A stretch of 64,000 bases of DNA, taken from the NCBI RefSeq assembly GCF_003268025.1, contig NZ_QLUW01000001.1, positions 1,674,001 to 1,738,000 of the forward strand. The letters are read 5' to 3'. Position numbers and translations under genes: made by a program. Source of the stretch: Paenibacillus montanisoli (GTDB lineage Bacteria > Bacillota > Bacilli > Paenibacillales > Paenibacillaceae). The stretch's first letter is position 1. Each line of letters opens with the position of its first letter. The notes below the pieces were generated by a model. It was not told the origin of the DNA. It made no database searches and saw only the letters and a program-made list of their open reading frames with translations. Below, piece after piece: positions 16,054 through 25,332 of the stretch.

Positions 16054-17403
16054 TTGCCGATCTTGGACACAGGGCTGCTGTTTAACCGAGAGTTAAGGCG
16101 CACGGCAAGCCTAAGAATTACAGTCATGAACCGCGGAAGGCAGCAAGCGTCGGCCGGCATTCAGGTGTATACGATCGCGTCGGAAGAGGCTGGCGGGCAT
16201 GAGCCGCCGCCGCTGTACGGCGAGCAACAGGGAGGAGGGTACGGGAAGCTGGTCATGCGGAGACTCGCGATCGTCGAGCTGCAGCCGGTCGGGTATGCCA
16301 GCGGTACGTTTACGGTTCAGCACGACGTGAGGGAATGGCCTGTCTTTGGCGTCAGCATCACCGCCGGGGGGCTTGCCGCGGGAGAAGTGTTCGCCTCGAT
16401 GGCCGAGCTGGATGAGAGGGGCGAGATGATCGCCCAGCATAATCTGCAGGTGATGACCGCCCTCATGGACGAAATGATGCACGCCTACGTTGCCAATCAC
16501 ACCGGACATACCGTTACGGTGATTCAGACCGCGACCAACACGCGAGTGGCGACCATCCCGTTTCCGGCCGGGAGCAGTCCGCGGCAGCTTGATTTTACGC
16601 CGAACGGACGGGAAGTGTTCGTGACTTGTCAAGGCGATAAAACGGTCAAAATCATCAATGCGATGACCCACGCCATTGTCGGCGAAATTACGTTTCCGCA
16701 AGGGGCTGTGCCGCTTGCGGTCGCCATTTCGCGAAATAGCGGCAAAGCGTATGTGACGACGATGATGGAGGATTACATCGTTGTCGTCGATACGGAAACA
16801 AGAGCGTTCGTCAAGCTCATTCCGCTCCCGCCGGGCAGCGATCCGATCGCGCTGGCCGTGACGCCGGACGGTCAGCACGCATACTGCTGCTTAATCAACA
16901 AAGGCTGCATTGCGGTGTTGGACACGGCCACGCATGCCCTTAAGTCGATGATTAAGCTGCCGCCGGGAGCGAAGCCGTCCGCGATCGCATTTACGCCTGA
17001 CGGGGCGATCGCGTACGTGACGGACGTCCGATTCGAGCGGGTCTACGCGATTCAAACGGAGAGTGGCGCGATTGCGGCGACAATCATGCTCGATGAGGGC
17101 AACGACCCCCAGAAGCTCGTCATAACACCGGACGGCGCGCTTGCGTATGTGGCGATACGCGGAGGCGACGAGATCGTCGTGATCAATCTGTCCCGCAACG
17201 AGATTTTGACCCGCATCGAGCTCCCGGCAGGCAGCAATGCAAGCGATATCGCGATAACGGCGGATGGGTTGAAGGTGTACGTGACGATACTGACCTTCGG
17301 CTACGTCGCCGTCATTGATGTTGCAAGCCAGCTCCCGATCGCCATCTTGCCAACGGGCAGCTTTCCTTCTGGCGTCGCTATTTCACCGATTTTGCTCGAT
17401 TGA
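16054..17403 (+). CDS. YncE-like beta-propeller protein
   Basis: TTG 16054 follows GAGGAGGCGTCCCC. After an N-terminal beta-rich domain (residues 1-140) come about six to seven repeats of about 42 residues with the pattern AYVT..V.VID..T..v...I.LP.G..P..iA.TPDG, the signature of the YVTN/YncE beta-propeller family. There is no signal peptide. These domains bind partners or ligands; the N-terminal domain resembles exosporium- or spore-associated adhesin-type beta sandwiches only weakly. The specific role is unknown. Confidence 0.75.
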   Translation: MPILDTGLLFNRELRRTASLRITVMNRGRQQASAGIQVYTIASEEAGGHEPPPLYGEQQGGGYGKLVMRRLAIVELQPVGYASGTFTVQHDVREWPVFGVSITAGGLAAGEVFASMAELDERGEMIAQHNLQVMTALMDEMMHAYVANHTGHTVTVIQTATNTRVATIPFPAGSSPRQLDFTPNGREVFVTCQGDKTVKIINAMTHAIVGEITFPQGAVPLAVAISRNSGKAYVTTMMEDYIVVVDTETRAFVKLIPLPPGSDPIALAVTPDGQHAYCCLINKGCIAVLDTATHALKSMIKLPPGAKPSAIAFTPDGAIAYVTDVRFERVYAIQTESGAIAATIMLDEGNDPQKLVITPDGALAYVAIRGGDEIVVINLSRNEILTRIELPAGSNASDIAITADGLKVYVTILTFGYVAVIDVASQLPIAILPTGSFPSGVAISPILLD

Positions 17404-17420
17404 ACCGTCCTTCTCACAAG

Positions 17421-17483
17421 CAAAGCCGCGGACAGGAAAGAAGCTAATAAGCTTCCTTCCTCCGCGGCTTTGTTATCTTTTTT
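17421..17483. terminator. Bidirectional terminator between convergent genes
   Basis: CAAAGCCGCGGA (17421-17432) pairs with TCCGCGGCTTTG (17461-17472), with an inner AAGCT/AGCTT stem and a downstream TTTTTT on the plus strand. It serves the beta-propeller gene and probably the convergent esterase. Confidence 0.8.
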
Positions 17484-17491
17484 GATCAATT

Positions 17492-18256
17492 TTAGAGCGG
17501 GAGCCAATTCAACACGCGCTGAATGTTCGCATCCCAATAGCCCCACTCATGCTCGCCCGGCCCTTCCTCATACTCGAGCGGAAGACCCAGCTTGAGCGCA
17601 TGATCCCGGAACCGGGTGTTGTGCTCGTACAGGAAATCCTCGGTGCCGCAGCATTGGAACAGCTTTGGAACCGGCTTGCCGGAAGCGGTGAGACGTTCGG
17701 CGGCCAGGAACACATTGTTGGGAAGCGCATCGGCTTTCTCGTGCGTCCCGAAAATCAGATTGTAATCCGCCGGGAAGCGGTCATGAAAGCTTCTCACATC
17801 AAGAGCGCCAGACAGGCTGGCTGCCGCCGCATAGCGCTCCGGGAAATTGAACGCCAGCTTGAACGCACCATAACCGCCCATCGACAGACCGGCCACAAAA
17901 TTATCCTCCCGGCGGTCCGAGAGCGGGAAGAAGGAGCGGGCGATCGCAGGCAGCTCCTCGCTGATGTAAGTCCAATACTTCATGCCTTTATCCATGTCGG
18001 CATAATAGCTGCGGTGAACGGCCGGCATTACGACGGCGATCCCTAGCGGCGCGACGTAACGCTCGATCGAGGTCCGGCGCAGCCAGATGGAGTGGTCGTC
18101 TGATAAGCCGTGCAGCAGAAGGAGCGTCTTCAACTTTGCCGAGCCGGCGCTGGAGGCCATCCCGATTTGCGAAGGGGCGGACTGTGGTAAAATAACGTTC
18201 ATCGACATCGATAAACCGAGTATTTCGGAATGGAAATCGCATTGGATTAATGCCAT
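17492..18256 (-). CDS. Esterase of the EstA / S-formylglutathione hydrolase-like (esterase D) family
   Basis: The 254-residue alpha/beta hydrolase has the oxyanion segment [14 protein letters not shown], nucleophile elbow [10 protein letters not shown], acid residue in CGTEDFLY and catalytic His in GEHEWGYW. This is the typical order of tributyrin-esterase-type enzymes. ATG 18256 is preceded by CGGAGG at 12 nt; an upstream TTG directly abuts the ribosome site and was rejected. The product is probably a cytosolic carboxylesterase acting on short acyl esters. Confidence 0.82.
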   Translation of the reverse strand: MALIQCDFHSEILGLSMSMNVILPQSAPSQIGMASSAGSAKLKTLLLLHGLSDDHSIWLRRTSIERYVAPLGIAVVMPAVHRSYYADMDKGMKYWTYISEELPAIARSFFPLSDRREDNFVAGLSMGGYGAFKLAFNFPERYAAAASLSGALDVRSFHDRFPADYNLIFGTHEKADALPNNVFLAAERLTASGKPVPKLFQCCGTEDFLYEHNTRFRDHALKLGLPLEYEEGPGEHEWGYWDANIQRVLNWLPL

Positions 18257-18363
18257 GCTTAAGTTCAACCTCCGGTTATAGAAGATGTGGTTAGGACTAG
18301 CTCTTTCATTTTACACGATTTGGGTCGAACTTGAAGCTGCATAGAGAAAGGAGCTGCAAAACA

Positions 18364-19314
18364 ATGAAAATGCAAGCGGCGATGCAAGGACAAGAGCTCC
18401 TGACAGATACGCTTCGGGAACAGCTTGCAGTTTGGAAAATACACGATGTGATCGTTCTGCGGCGCGGCGAGCTTCTAATGGAGTGGCATGACAGCGGGGC
18501 GGACCGGCTGGCCGCGGTGTATTCCTGCACGAAAAGCATCCTCTCCGCGCTTATCGGCATCGCCATCGAAGAAAAGTACATAGGCGGCATCGAGGAGCCG
18601 ATCTCCAACTATTTTCCGGGGTTGAATACCGATGAGCGCAAGAGCCGCATCCTCATCAAGCACCTGCTGACGATGACCTCCGGACTTGAGTGGCCGGATT
18701 TTGACAAGCCTTATTGGAAAATGAAGCGGACCGACGACTGGATCGTATTTATCCTCTCGCAGCCGATGGCGCAAGATCCCGGAGAAGCATTCGCCTACAA
18801 TTCCGGAGGCTCTCATTTGCTCTCGTCGATTCTGACGAAAGCCACGGGCTCTTCAACCTACGCGTATGCGGAAGAGAAGCTGTTCCGGCCGCTGCGTTTT
18901 CGCAAGCCGAGATGGAACAGCCATGATGGCGTCTATGAAGGCGGAGCAGGCCTGCATTTGACGTCGAACGATATGGCGAAATTCGGGCAGCTATACTTAC
19001 AGGGCGGCCGCTGGGAAGGGGATCAGCTTATTCCGCGGTCGTGGGTCGAAGTCTCCACATCGGTGCATCACAAAGGACTTGCCCATTACGAGCCCCCGAT
19101 ATTCGGCGAATACGGCTATCATTGGTGGATATCGCTGCAATCGCAGAACGGCGTGGCGGATTGCTGCTTTGCCAAAGGCTACGGCGGCCAGTACATATTC
19201 ATCGTGCCGTCGCTCGACCTGGTTGCCGCGATCCGCAAGGAGCCCGAAGGCAAGAGCGGCGCGATCTACGCGAAGGAGCTGCTGTATAAGCATATCGTTC
19301 CGTTCTGTTCATAA
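18364..19314 (+). CDS. Beta-lactamase-fold serine hydrolase
   Basis: The 316-residue class C beta-lactamase/PBP-like hydrolase shows SCTKS (SxxK nucleophile, near residue 55), YNSG (YxN motif, near residue 145) and a C-terminal KGYGGQ box. No signal peptide is visible, so it is probably a cytosolic esterase or peptidase rather than a secreted beta-lactamase. ATG 18364 has AGAAAGGAGCTG before it; an in-frame TTG at 18331 lacks a ribosome site. Confidence 0.8.
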   Translation: MKMQAAMQGQELLTDTLREQLAVWKIHDVIVLRRGELLMEWHDSGADRLAAVYSCTKSILSALIGIAIEEKYIGGIEEPISNYFPGLNTDERKSRILIKHLLTMTSGLEWPDFDKPYWKMKRTDDWIVFILSQPMAQDPGEAFAYNSGGSHLLSSILTKATGSSTYAYAEEKLFRPLRFRKPRWNSHDGVYEGGAGLHLTSNDMAKFGQLYLQGGRWEGDQLIPRSWVEVSTSVHHKGLAHYEPPIFGEYGYHWWISLQSQNGVADCCFAKGYGGQYIFIVPSLDLVAAIRKEPEGKSGAIYAKELLYKHIVPFCS

Positions 19315-19376
19315 TCTGTTCAAAAACCGCTGATATGCTTATAGCGTACGAACAGATTAGAGAGGAACTGATCCGA

Positions 19377-21139
19377 ATGGAAGAACGCCCGAATCAAGTT
19401 GAAAAAGGAAATTGGAAGCAGCTGATCCGATTGATCCGGCAGACCCGGCCCTCCGCAGGGCTGATCATCATCGCCGTTACGATGGGATTGATCGGAACGC
19501 TGATCTCGCTCGTTATTCCGCTGTTTACGAAAAATCTCGTTGACGGCTTCTCCATCAGCCGGTTGAGCTGGCAGCAAATCGCCATGTTCGGCGGCGTCTT
19601 CGTCCTCCAAGCGCTGGCAAGCGGCTTGTCCATGTATTTGCTGAACGCGATCGGGCAGCGCGTCGTCGCCAACCTGCGCGACAAGCTGTGGCGGAAGCTG
19701 CTGAAGCTGCCGGTCAGCTACTACGATAACCATCGGACGGGAGAAACGATCAGCCGGATGACCAGTGACACCGGTATCGTGAAGCAGCTTATCGCGGATA
19801 ATTTGACGAATTTCTTGACCGGTATCATATCCGTCATCGGCTCCGTCGCGGTCTTGTTCTATATGGACTGGCAAATGACCTCCGTCATGCTTGGCGTCAT
19901 TCCGGTCGCGGCGCTATTCATGGCACCGCTCGGCAGGCAAATGTATCTGGTATCGAAAGGACTGCAGGAGGAAACCGCTTCGTTTACGACGACATTGACG
20001 CAGGTGCTGTCCGAAGTGCGGCTCGTCAAATCAATGAATGCCGAGAAGCGCGAATACGCAGCCGGCAGCAAAGGCATTAACTCGCTGTTTAAGTTCGGCT
20101 TGAAGGAAGCGCGCATCCAAGCGATGATCGCGCCGCTCATGTTCTTCGTCATGATGATGCTGCTCGTCGTTATTATCGGATACGGCGGCATGCGCGTCTC
20201 ATCCGGCGCATTGTCGGCCGGCGAGCTGGTCGCATTCATTCTTTATCTCATTCAGATCGTCATGCCAATGACGCAAATTACGTCGTTCTTTACGCAATTC
20301 AAGAAGACGGTCGGCGCCACGGAACGCATCATCACGATTCTGGATGCGCCGGAGGAGGATCATGAGAGCGGCATTCCCGTCGTGAAAGCGGATCAGACCC
20401 TTTCGATCAATAACCTCAGCTTTCAATATTCGAACGGCGAGCCGGTCTTGTCGGGGCTTGATTTTCGCGTCGAGCCGGGTACGGTAACGGCGATTGTCGG
20501 CCCCAGCGGCGGCGGCAAGACCACGCTTTTCTCGCTGCTCGAACGGTATTACGAGCCGACCGGCGGCTCCATCAAGCTCGGCCAAGATCCGATTGACCGC
20601 TTTAATCTCGAGGTTTGGCGCAGTCAATTCGGCTATGTTTCGCAGGAAAGCCCGCTGATTGCGGGTACGATTCGGGACAATCTATGTTATGGCATCGGTC
20701 ATGAAGTAAGCGAGGCGAGCATAGTGCGGGCAGCCGAAATGGCCTACGCACATGAATTCATTAGCGAGCTGCCAAACGGTTATGATACAGAGGTTGGCGA
20801 ACGCGGGATCAAACTCTCCGGCGGTCAGCGTCAGCGGATTGCCATCGCAAGGGCGCTGCTGCGCGACCCGAAAATATTGATGCTGGACGAGGCAACGTCG
20901 AGCCTCGACAGCAAATCCGAGGTTGTCGTGCAGGAAGCGCTCAAAAATTTAATGGTCGGCTCGTCATCGCCCACAGGCTGTCGACGGTCGTGGATGCCGA
21001 TCACATTTTGTTTATCGAGAAGGGGAGGCTGACGGGCAGCGGCACGCACGCGGAGCTGCTGGAGACGCACCCGATGTATTTGGAATTTGCCACGCAGCAG
21101 CTACGGCTGCAAGAGAAAGAAACCGTAGAATTAGAGTAG
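19377..21139 (+). pseudogene. ABC exporter half transporter, frameshifted near the H-loop
   Basis: The reading frame encodes a complete exporter membrane domain and most of the NBD: Walker [18 protein letters not shown] and Walker [12 protein letters not shown]. After LKNLMVG (nt about 20958) the frame continues into unrelated sequence and stops at 21032. In another frame the missing tail starts at CTC 20960 ([23 protein letters not shown], with the switch His) and runs to TAG 21137-21139. The site between GRTT and LV seems to have lost about 10 nt. Either the gene is broken or the assembly has an error. ATG 19377 follows GAGGAAC; an earlier ATG (19335) lacks a ribosome site. Confidence 0.8.
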
Positions 21140-21215
21140 TCAGCATGGACGGGCCCGTGTATAGTTAAGGGTGGCAATTTTAATCAATCAAGTGAATGTC
21201 AGGGAGGAATATACG

Positions 21216-22034
21216 ATGCAAACGAAATTTTTGAAAGCACTCTGGGGGATGGAAGGCACTCCTTACCGGGATATGTTTGTTCGGATTAAAGCTGCGGGCT
21301 TCGACGGTGTCGAAACGCCGATGCCGGATGCCGAGCACGAAAATGAATTCAAGGAACTGCTTCAAGAGTTCCAATTTGACTTTATTCCGCAAATCTTCAC
21401 GGGCGGCAGCGATCATGCGGCACATGCGGCCAGCTTCGCGGAGCAAGTAGAGCGTGCGGTATCCTTCAAGCCGCTGTTCGTCAACTCCCACAGCGCGCGC
21501 GACCACTTTACGTTTGAGCAGCAAGTTAGCTTCTTCGAGCAGGCGCTTGCCGTTGAACGTTCGACAGGCCTTGCAGTCGGCCATGAAACGCACCGCCAGC
21601 GCGCGATGTTTACGCCTTGGACGACAGCTCGCTTGCTGGAAGCACTGCCAGAGCTGAAAATTACGGCGGACTTCAGCCACTGGACATGCGTTTGCGAATC
21701 GCATCTGGCTGACAATAGAGCGGACATCGAGATCGCCATATCCCGCACGCTCCACATTCATGCCCGCGTAGGCTATGCGGAAGGCCCGCAAGTGCCGGAT
21801 CCGTCGGCACCGGAGTATGCAACCGAAGTCGCTTTGTTCGAGGGCTGGTGGAAAGAAATGATCCAAAGCCGCGCCGCTCAAGGTAACGCGATCTCCACGG
21901 TAGTGCCGGAATTCGGCCCTCCAGGCTATATGCACACGCTGCCGCACACGAACGTACCGGTTGCGGATCTGTGGGAAGTAAACGATTGGATCTATAGACG
22001 TTTCAAAGAAAACGTAAAAAAATGGCAGGCGTAA
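21216..22034 (+). CDS. Sugar phosphate isomerase/epimerase family (TIM barrel) protein
   Basis: The 272-residue AP-endonuclease-2-like TIM barrel has the expected barrel pattern: KAAGFDGVETP, FVNSHSARDHF, GHETHRQR, ITADFSHWTCV and HIHARVGYAEGPQVPDP, with Glu/Asp/His metal ligands. ATG 21216 follows GGGAGGAATATACG; upstream in-frame residues are unlikely. The substrate is unknown; xylose-isomerase-like epimerases and hydroxypyruvate isomerases share the fold. Confidence 0.82.
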   Translation: MQTKFLKALWGMEGTPYRDMFVRIKAAGFDGVETPMPDAEHENEFKELLQEFQFDFIPQIFTGGSDHAAHAASFAEQVERAVSFKPLFVNSHSARDHFTFEQQVSFFEQALAVERSTGLAVGHETHRQRAMFTPWTTARLLEALPELKITADFSHWTCVCESHLADNRADIEIAISRTLHIHARVGYAEGPQVPDPSAPEYATEVALFEGWWKEMIQSRAAQGNAISTVVPEFGPPGYMHTLPHTNVPVADLWEVNDWIYRRFKENVKKWQA

Positions 22035-22065
22035 GCCGTTAAAAATTCGGAAATTCCATTCTCAA

Positions 22066-22080
22066 TGATAATTATTATCA
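22066..22080. promoter_or_regulatory. Perfect 7-1-7 Fur-type box
   Basis: TGATAATTATTATCA is an exact TGATAAT-N-ATTATCA palindrome. A TATACT sequence (22089-22094) follows, then a terminator hairpin at 22114, so it would control only a very short plus-strand transcript. No iron gene is adjacent. Confidence 0.7.
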
Positions 22081-22113
22081 CTGTTGGCTATACTAATGTA
22101 TAGAAGGACAGGA

Positions 22114-22146
22114 TGAGCCGCCTTCTGGACGAGGCGGCTCATTTTT
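22114..22146 (+). terminator. Strong intrinsic terminator downstream of the Fur-type box
   Basis: TGAGCCGCCT (22114-22123) pairs perfectly with AGGCGGCTCA (22132-22141), followed by TTTTT. It can end the isomerase transcript or a short RNA initiated near 22100. Confidence 0.85.
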
Positions 22147-22161
22147 CTGAGTGAAGCTGAA

Positions 22162-22317
22162 TTAGATTTTAGGCTCAAACGTTTTGCAATCTGTTTCTTC
22201 GGAATTATGCGCTTGCTTCCCGCGATTGTTGACGACATAGATCGAGGAAGCGTTGCAGTGGTTCCCTGCCGCCCAATACTTGCAGGAATTCACTTCGCAG
22301 AGTACATCCTTTGCCAT
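22162..22317 (-). CDS. DUF1540 small Cys-rich protein (51 aa)
   Basis: Minus-strand ATG (22315-22317) is preceded by CGGAGGTGATTTATA. The 51-residue product begins MAKDVLCEVNSCKYW and has four Cys in the pattern C-x4-C-x8-C-x22-C, ending DCKTFEPKI, the arrangement of DUF1540 proteins common in Bacillota. Metal binding is likely; function is unknown. The gene is convergent with the isomerase. Confidence 0.88.
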   Translation of the reverse strand: MAKDVLCEVNSCKYWAAGNHCNASSIYVVNNRGKQAHNSEETDCKTFEPKI

Positions 22318-22459
22318 TATAAATCACCTCCGTTCCCATCTAGGATGGTCTTTTTGTCATGCCTTTTATACCTTTGCCGCGAAGTTTATTGCGCCTTTCG
22401 CGGTTTAGCGGCTATGATGGAACATATCGTAGAACGCGGAACGGAAGGCGAATTGGGGA

Positions 22460-23743
22460 ATGATGAAGAGGCAAATTTTGTGGCTGGTGTATGGGGCTTT
22501 GACGGGAATGATTGTCGGATCGGCTGCCGCTTTATTTTTGGCTGGTCTCGAATATGCAACTTATCTTCAGATCGAGCATTTTTGGCTGCTGTATGTTTTG
22601 CCGCTTGCAGGTGCGGCTGTCAGCTTGTTGTATGCGAGGTTTGGCCGTAATTCAAGCAAGGGAAACAACTTGATCATCGAGCAAGTCCGGCGTGGCGATC
22701 GGAAAGCTGAGTCGTTTGAAGAAGTGCCTTTTCGGATGGCGCCGTTTATTCTGATCGGCACTTGGATCACGCATCTTTTCGGCGGTTCGGCCGGACGTGA
22801 AGGTACAGCCGTTCAAATGGGCGGAAGCCTGGCGGATTGGCTGAGCCGACTGCTGAAAGCCGATGCGGAGGGACGGCGCGTCTTGCTGCTATGCGGCATC
22901 AGTGCGGGCTTCGGTTCCGTATTCGGTACGCCATGGGCGGGAATGATCTTTGCGCTGGAAGCAGTGACGATGGGCAGACGGGTTGCTTTTTCCGCTATTC
23001 TGCCTTGTCTGGCAGCGGCTTTGATCGGAAATTATACGACGCTCGCATGGGGAATCGCTCACTTGGCGTACGACATGGGCGAAATACCTTCATTTAGTTG
23101 GATGGTTGTTTTGAACGTAATGCTTGCCTCCATTGCATTCGGCTTGATGAGCTTGCTGTTTGCAGTATCGGTTCAAGGATTCAAACTCTTTCTCTTGAAG
23201 TTGATCGCTGCAGGCTGGGCAAGAGCTTTCGTTGGCGGACTTATCGTGATCGCCCTTGTCTATGCGGCCGATTCGCGCGATTACTTGGGATTGAGCCTGC
23301 AGCTCTTGCTGCAGTCGTTTCAGGAGGACCTGCCGGCGGCGGCCTTCATATGGAAAACCATTTTTACCGTCGTCACGCTAGGCTCCGGTTATCTTGGCGG
23401 TGAAGTTACGCCGCTCTTCGTCATCGGAGCAACGCTTGGCAGCTCATTAGCGCCGTTCCTGCACATGAATGCTGGATTTCTGGCGGGCCTCGGCTTGATT
23501 GCCGTATTCGCCGGAGCGGCAAACGCGCCGATTGCATGCTTTGTGCTCGGTATGGAGCTGTTCGGCGCTGCAGGCGCGGGATACATGCTGCTCGCTTGCG
23601 TGGTCAGCTATATGGTTTCCGGTCATACGGGGATCTACAGCGCGCAGTTGGCGGGCGTCAACCGGCCGAAGTATTACATTCGAGTCCCAGGCATTCAATT
23701 GCTGCATCAACAATACAAAAAAAGAAGGAACGCTCGTTTATGA
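22460..23743 (+). CDS. ClC-family chloride channel / transporter
   Basis: The 427-residue integral membrane protein has about ten hydrophobic helices. Family motifs are GGSAGREGTAVQMGG (the ClC GxxGREG pore segment, near residue 110), GISAGFGSVFGTPWAGMIFALE (near residue 150) and a later GSGYLGGEVTPLFVIGATLG (near residue 310). Prokaryotic ClCs act as H+/Cl- antiporters or as fluoride exporters; the gating Glu is present in the REG motif. Its last codons form the left arm of a terminator shared with the convergent NlpC gene. Confidence 0.88.
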   Translation: MMKRQILWLVYGALTGMIVGSAAALFLAGLEYATYLQIEHFWLLYVLPLAGAAVSLLYARFGRNSSKGNNLIIEQVRRGDRKAESFEEVPFRMAPFILIGTWITHLFGGSAGREGTAVQMGGSLADWLSRLLKADAEGRRVLLLCGISAGFGSVFGTPWAGMIFALEAVTMGRRVAFSAILPCLAAALIGNYTTLAWGIAHLAYDMGEIPSFSWMVVLNVMLASIAFGLMSLLFAVSVQGFKLFLLKLIAAGWARAFVGGLIVIALVYAADSRDYLGLSLQLLLQSFQEDLPAAAFIWKTIFTVVTLGSGYLGGEVTPLFVIGATLGSSLAPFLHMNAGFLAGLGLIAVFAGAANAPIACFVLGMELFGAAGAGYMLLACVVSYMVSGHTGIYSAQLAGVNRPKYYIRVPGIQLLHQQYKKRRNARL

Positions 23744-23753
23744 GCGTTCCTTC
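23716..23753 (-). terminator. Terminator of the NlpC/P60 gene
   Basis: GAAGGAACGCTC / GAGCGTTCCTTC is a perfect 12-bp stem; read on the minus strand it is followed by TTTTTTTG. It overlaps the 3' end of the ClC gene. Confidence 0.8.
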
Positions 23754-23767
23754 TTGCGTCATTCTTA

Positions 23768-24238
23768 TTAAGATACGCGGCGTGCAGTCGTGTAATGCTT
23801 AGCCCACCAGCCGGTTCTGATGCTGGAAATCATAACGCCAGGCTTACCGTACGTGTGAATGATTTTACCGTCGCCGATGTAGATGCCTACATGGTGGATC
23901 GGTTTATAAAAGAAGACCAAATCGCCCTTCTTTAAGTTGCTCTTGCCGACATAGCGGCCTCTTTTAGCTTGGTCCTTGGACTCACGCGGCAGGTAGATGC
24001 CTTGCTTTTTATACAAGTATTTAGTGAAAGAAGAGCAGTCGAAGTAACGCGTCGTGCTCGTCGAAGCACCGAATCTATATGGTGTGCCAAGATATCTTTT
24101 AGCTGTGCTGATGATTCTGTTCGCTTCTGTAGTAGTAGTTGCATGCGCAGGTTTTGCTGTAAAGGCTGCCGTGCCGCCAAGCAGCAAAGAGAAGCTAAGC
24201 GTTACGCTCATTACGATTTTAGTAAGTTTGTTTTTCAT
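23768..24238 (-). CDS. Secreted NlpC/P60 cell-wall peptidase
   Basis: ATG 24238 has AGGGGG at 9 nt; longer in-frame starts to 24304 lack one. The 156-residue protein has a signal peptide (KNK..., hydrophobic core, cleavage after AHA near residue 33) and an NlpC/P60 domain with catalytic Cys in FDCSSF, His in HHVGIYIGD and a third polar residue (HTYG). Such enzymes cleave the D-Glu-diaminopimelate peptide bond of peptidoglycan outside the cell. It has no SH3 or LysM module. Confidence 0.88.
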   Translation of the reverse strand: MKNKLTKIVMSVTLSFSLLLGGTAAFTAKPAHATTTTEANRIISTAKRYLGTPYRFGASTSTTRYFDCSSFTKYLYKKQGIYLPRESKDQAKRGRYVGKSNLKKGDLVFFYKPIHHVGIYIGDGKIIHTYGKPGVMISSIRTGWWAKHYTTARRVS

Positions 24239-24480
24239 GATCATATTCCCCCTATGATGTGATTCATGATGTGCAATTTGGCGCAGGACCAATTGCCCGC
24301 TCAAACACTATAGCACATCTAAAATTTCCATCATTTACTTAGAAAGCGTATACATCGCATGAGACAAGGGATTGAGCCGAATTATGAGAAATCGATTAGA
24401 AAATATTCATAGAACGCATATTGACAGACGCGTCCGAATACATTCTTGGAATGATGAGGCGACGAAGGAGCGTTTGTACG

Positions 24481-25014
24481 ATGCTGTACTTTTATATTGG
24501 GAGCATTCTCGCCGTTACGGGCTTGTCCGGCTGGTCGATTATGCGTACGTACATTAGAAGTCCTTTCCTAAGCTGCATGGCCGGCATGATGATCGCGATG
24601 ACGATCGGGATGATGACGAGCGTATCGGTCGGCACGATCGCAGGCATCCTCTATCCGCAAGACCTGACCGTTCCTACCGCGGGAGCCGTGCTGCTCGGAG
24701 TCGTGTGCGGTTATTTGGCGGGAAAGCCGGTTAGTACGATGGCAGCGCTGGACGGCATGCTTGCGGGCATCATGGGCGGCATGATGGGAGCGATGCTGGG
24801 CGTCATGGCCGGAAAGCACGCTGCCATGATGGTGCTCTTCATCGACGTGTTGTATCTATTTATACAATTGATTGTTTTGCAGCTGATCCGGGAGGAGTCG
24901 CAGGAAGAGAATAATGAAGCGGCCGACGGAGCCAAACAGACGCCGCTGCTGCATCCGTTCGCATTCGGACTGGGCGTATTCGTGCTTGCTGCCGTGTTTT
25001 TGTATCAAAGCTGA
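24481..25014 (+). CDS. Multi-pass membrane protein (Met/Gly-rich), next to a copper chaperone
   Basis: ATG 24481 follows GAAGGAGCGTTTGTACG; the upstream 20 codons of the open frame contain an Arg run and no ribosome site. The 177-residue product has about five hydrophobic segments rich in Met and Gly (GMMIAMTIGMMTSVSVG, GIMGGMMGAMLG). It is coupled by 13 nt to a CopZ-like gene, so a role in copper or other metal handling is a reasonable inference. No known transporter signature is visible. Confidence 0.65.
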   Translation: MLYFYIGSILAVTGLSGWSIMRTYIRSPFLSCMAGMMIAMTIGMMTSVSVGTIAGILYPQDLTVPTAGAVLLGVVCGYLAGKPVSTMAALDGMLAGIMGGMMGAMLGVMAGKHAAMMVLFIDVLYLFIQLIVLQLIREESQEENNEAADGAKQTPLLHPFAFGLGVFVLAAVFLYQS

Positions 25015-25027
25015 GGAGAGATGAGCG

Positions 25028-25225
25028 ATGACAACGGTCATTCAAGTGAAAGGCATGTCCTGCCAGCATTGCGTAAACAGCATCGAAGGCGCTTTGAAAA
25101 AGAGCGGCGTTGCGGCGAAGGTCGATTTGAGGGGCAGCCGCGTCACGGTTCATTTCGAGGAGACTGCGATCACGTTGGACCGGATTAAGTCGCTGATCGA
25201 AGATCAAGGTTTCGATGTCGTCTGA
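25028..25225 (+). CDS. CopZ-like copper chaperone (HMA domain, 65 aa)
   Basis: The 65-residue heavy-metal-associated domain starts after TGAGGAGAGATGAGCG. It carries the metal-binding loop GMSCQHC (residues 9-15) and the beta-alpha-beta-beta-alpha-beta pattern of CopZ/Atx1. It forms an operon with the membrane protein upstream and ends at a strong terminator. Confidence 0.88.
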   Translation: MTTVIQVKGMSCQHCVNSIEGALKKSGVAAKVDLRGSRVTVHFEETAITLDRIKSLIEDQGFDVV

Positions 25226-25244
25226 TTGGCAACCGTTACAAGCC

Positions 25245-25273
25245 GGCTAATCCTTTTTCGGATTAGCCTTTTT
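25245..25273 (+). terminator. Intrinsic terminator of the copper-chaperone operon
   Basis: GGCTAATCC / GGATTAGCC stem followed by TTTTTA. Confidence 0.88.
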
Positions 25274-25332
25274 ATATGGAACCATGCTATGATTACAGTT
25301 TGAATCCTGACTGAATGCTGGAGGCTTTGAAA

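Noticed and set aside
22114-22158. 13-codon ORF over the terminator hairpin
   Set aside because: The perfect stem and T-tract explain the sequence better as a terminator.
24372-24557. 61-codon ORF before the membrane protein
   Set aside because: It overlaps the ribosome site and start of the membrane protein and has no protein-like pattern.
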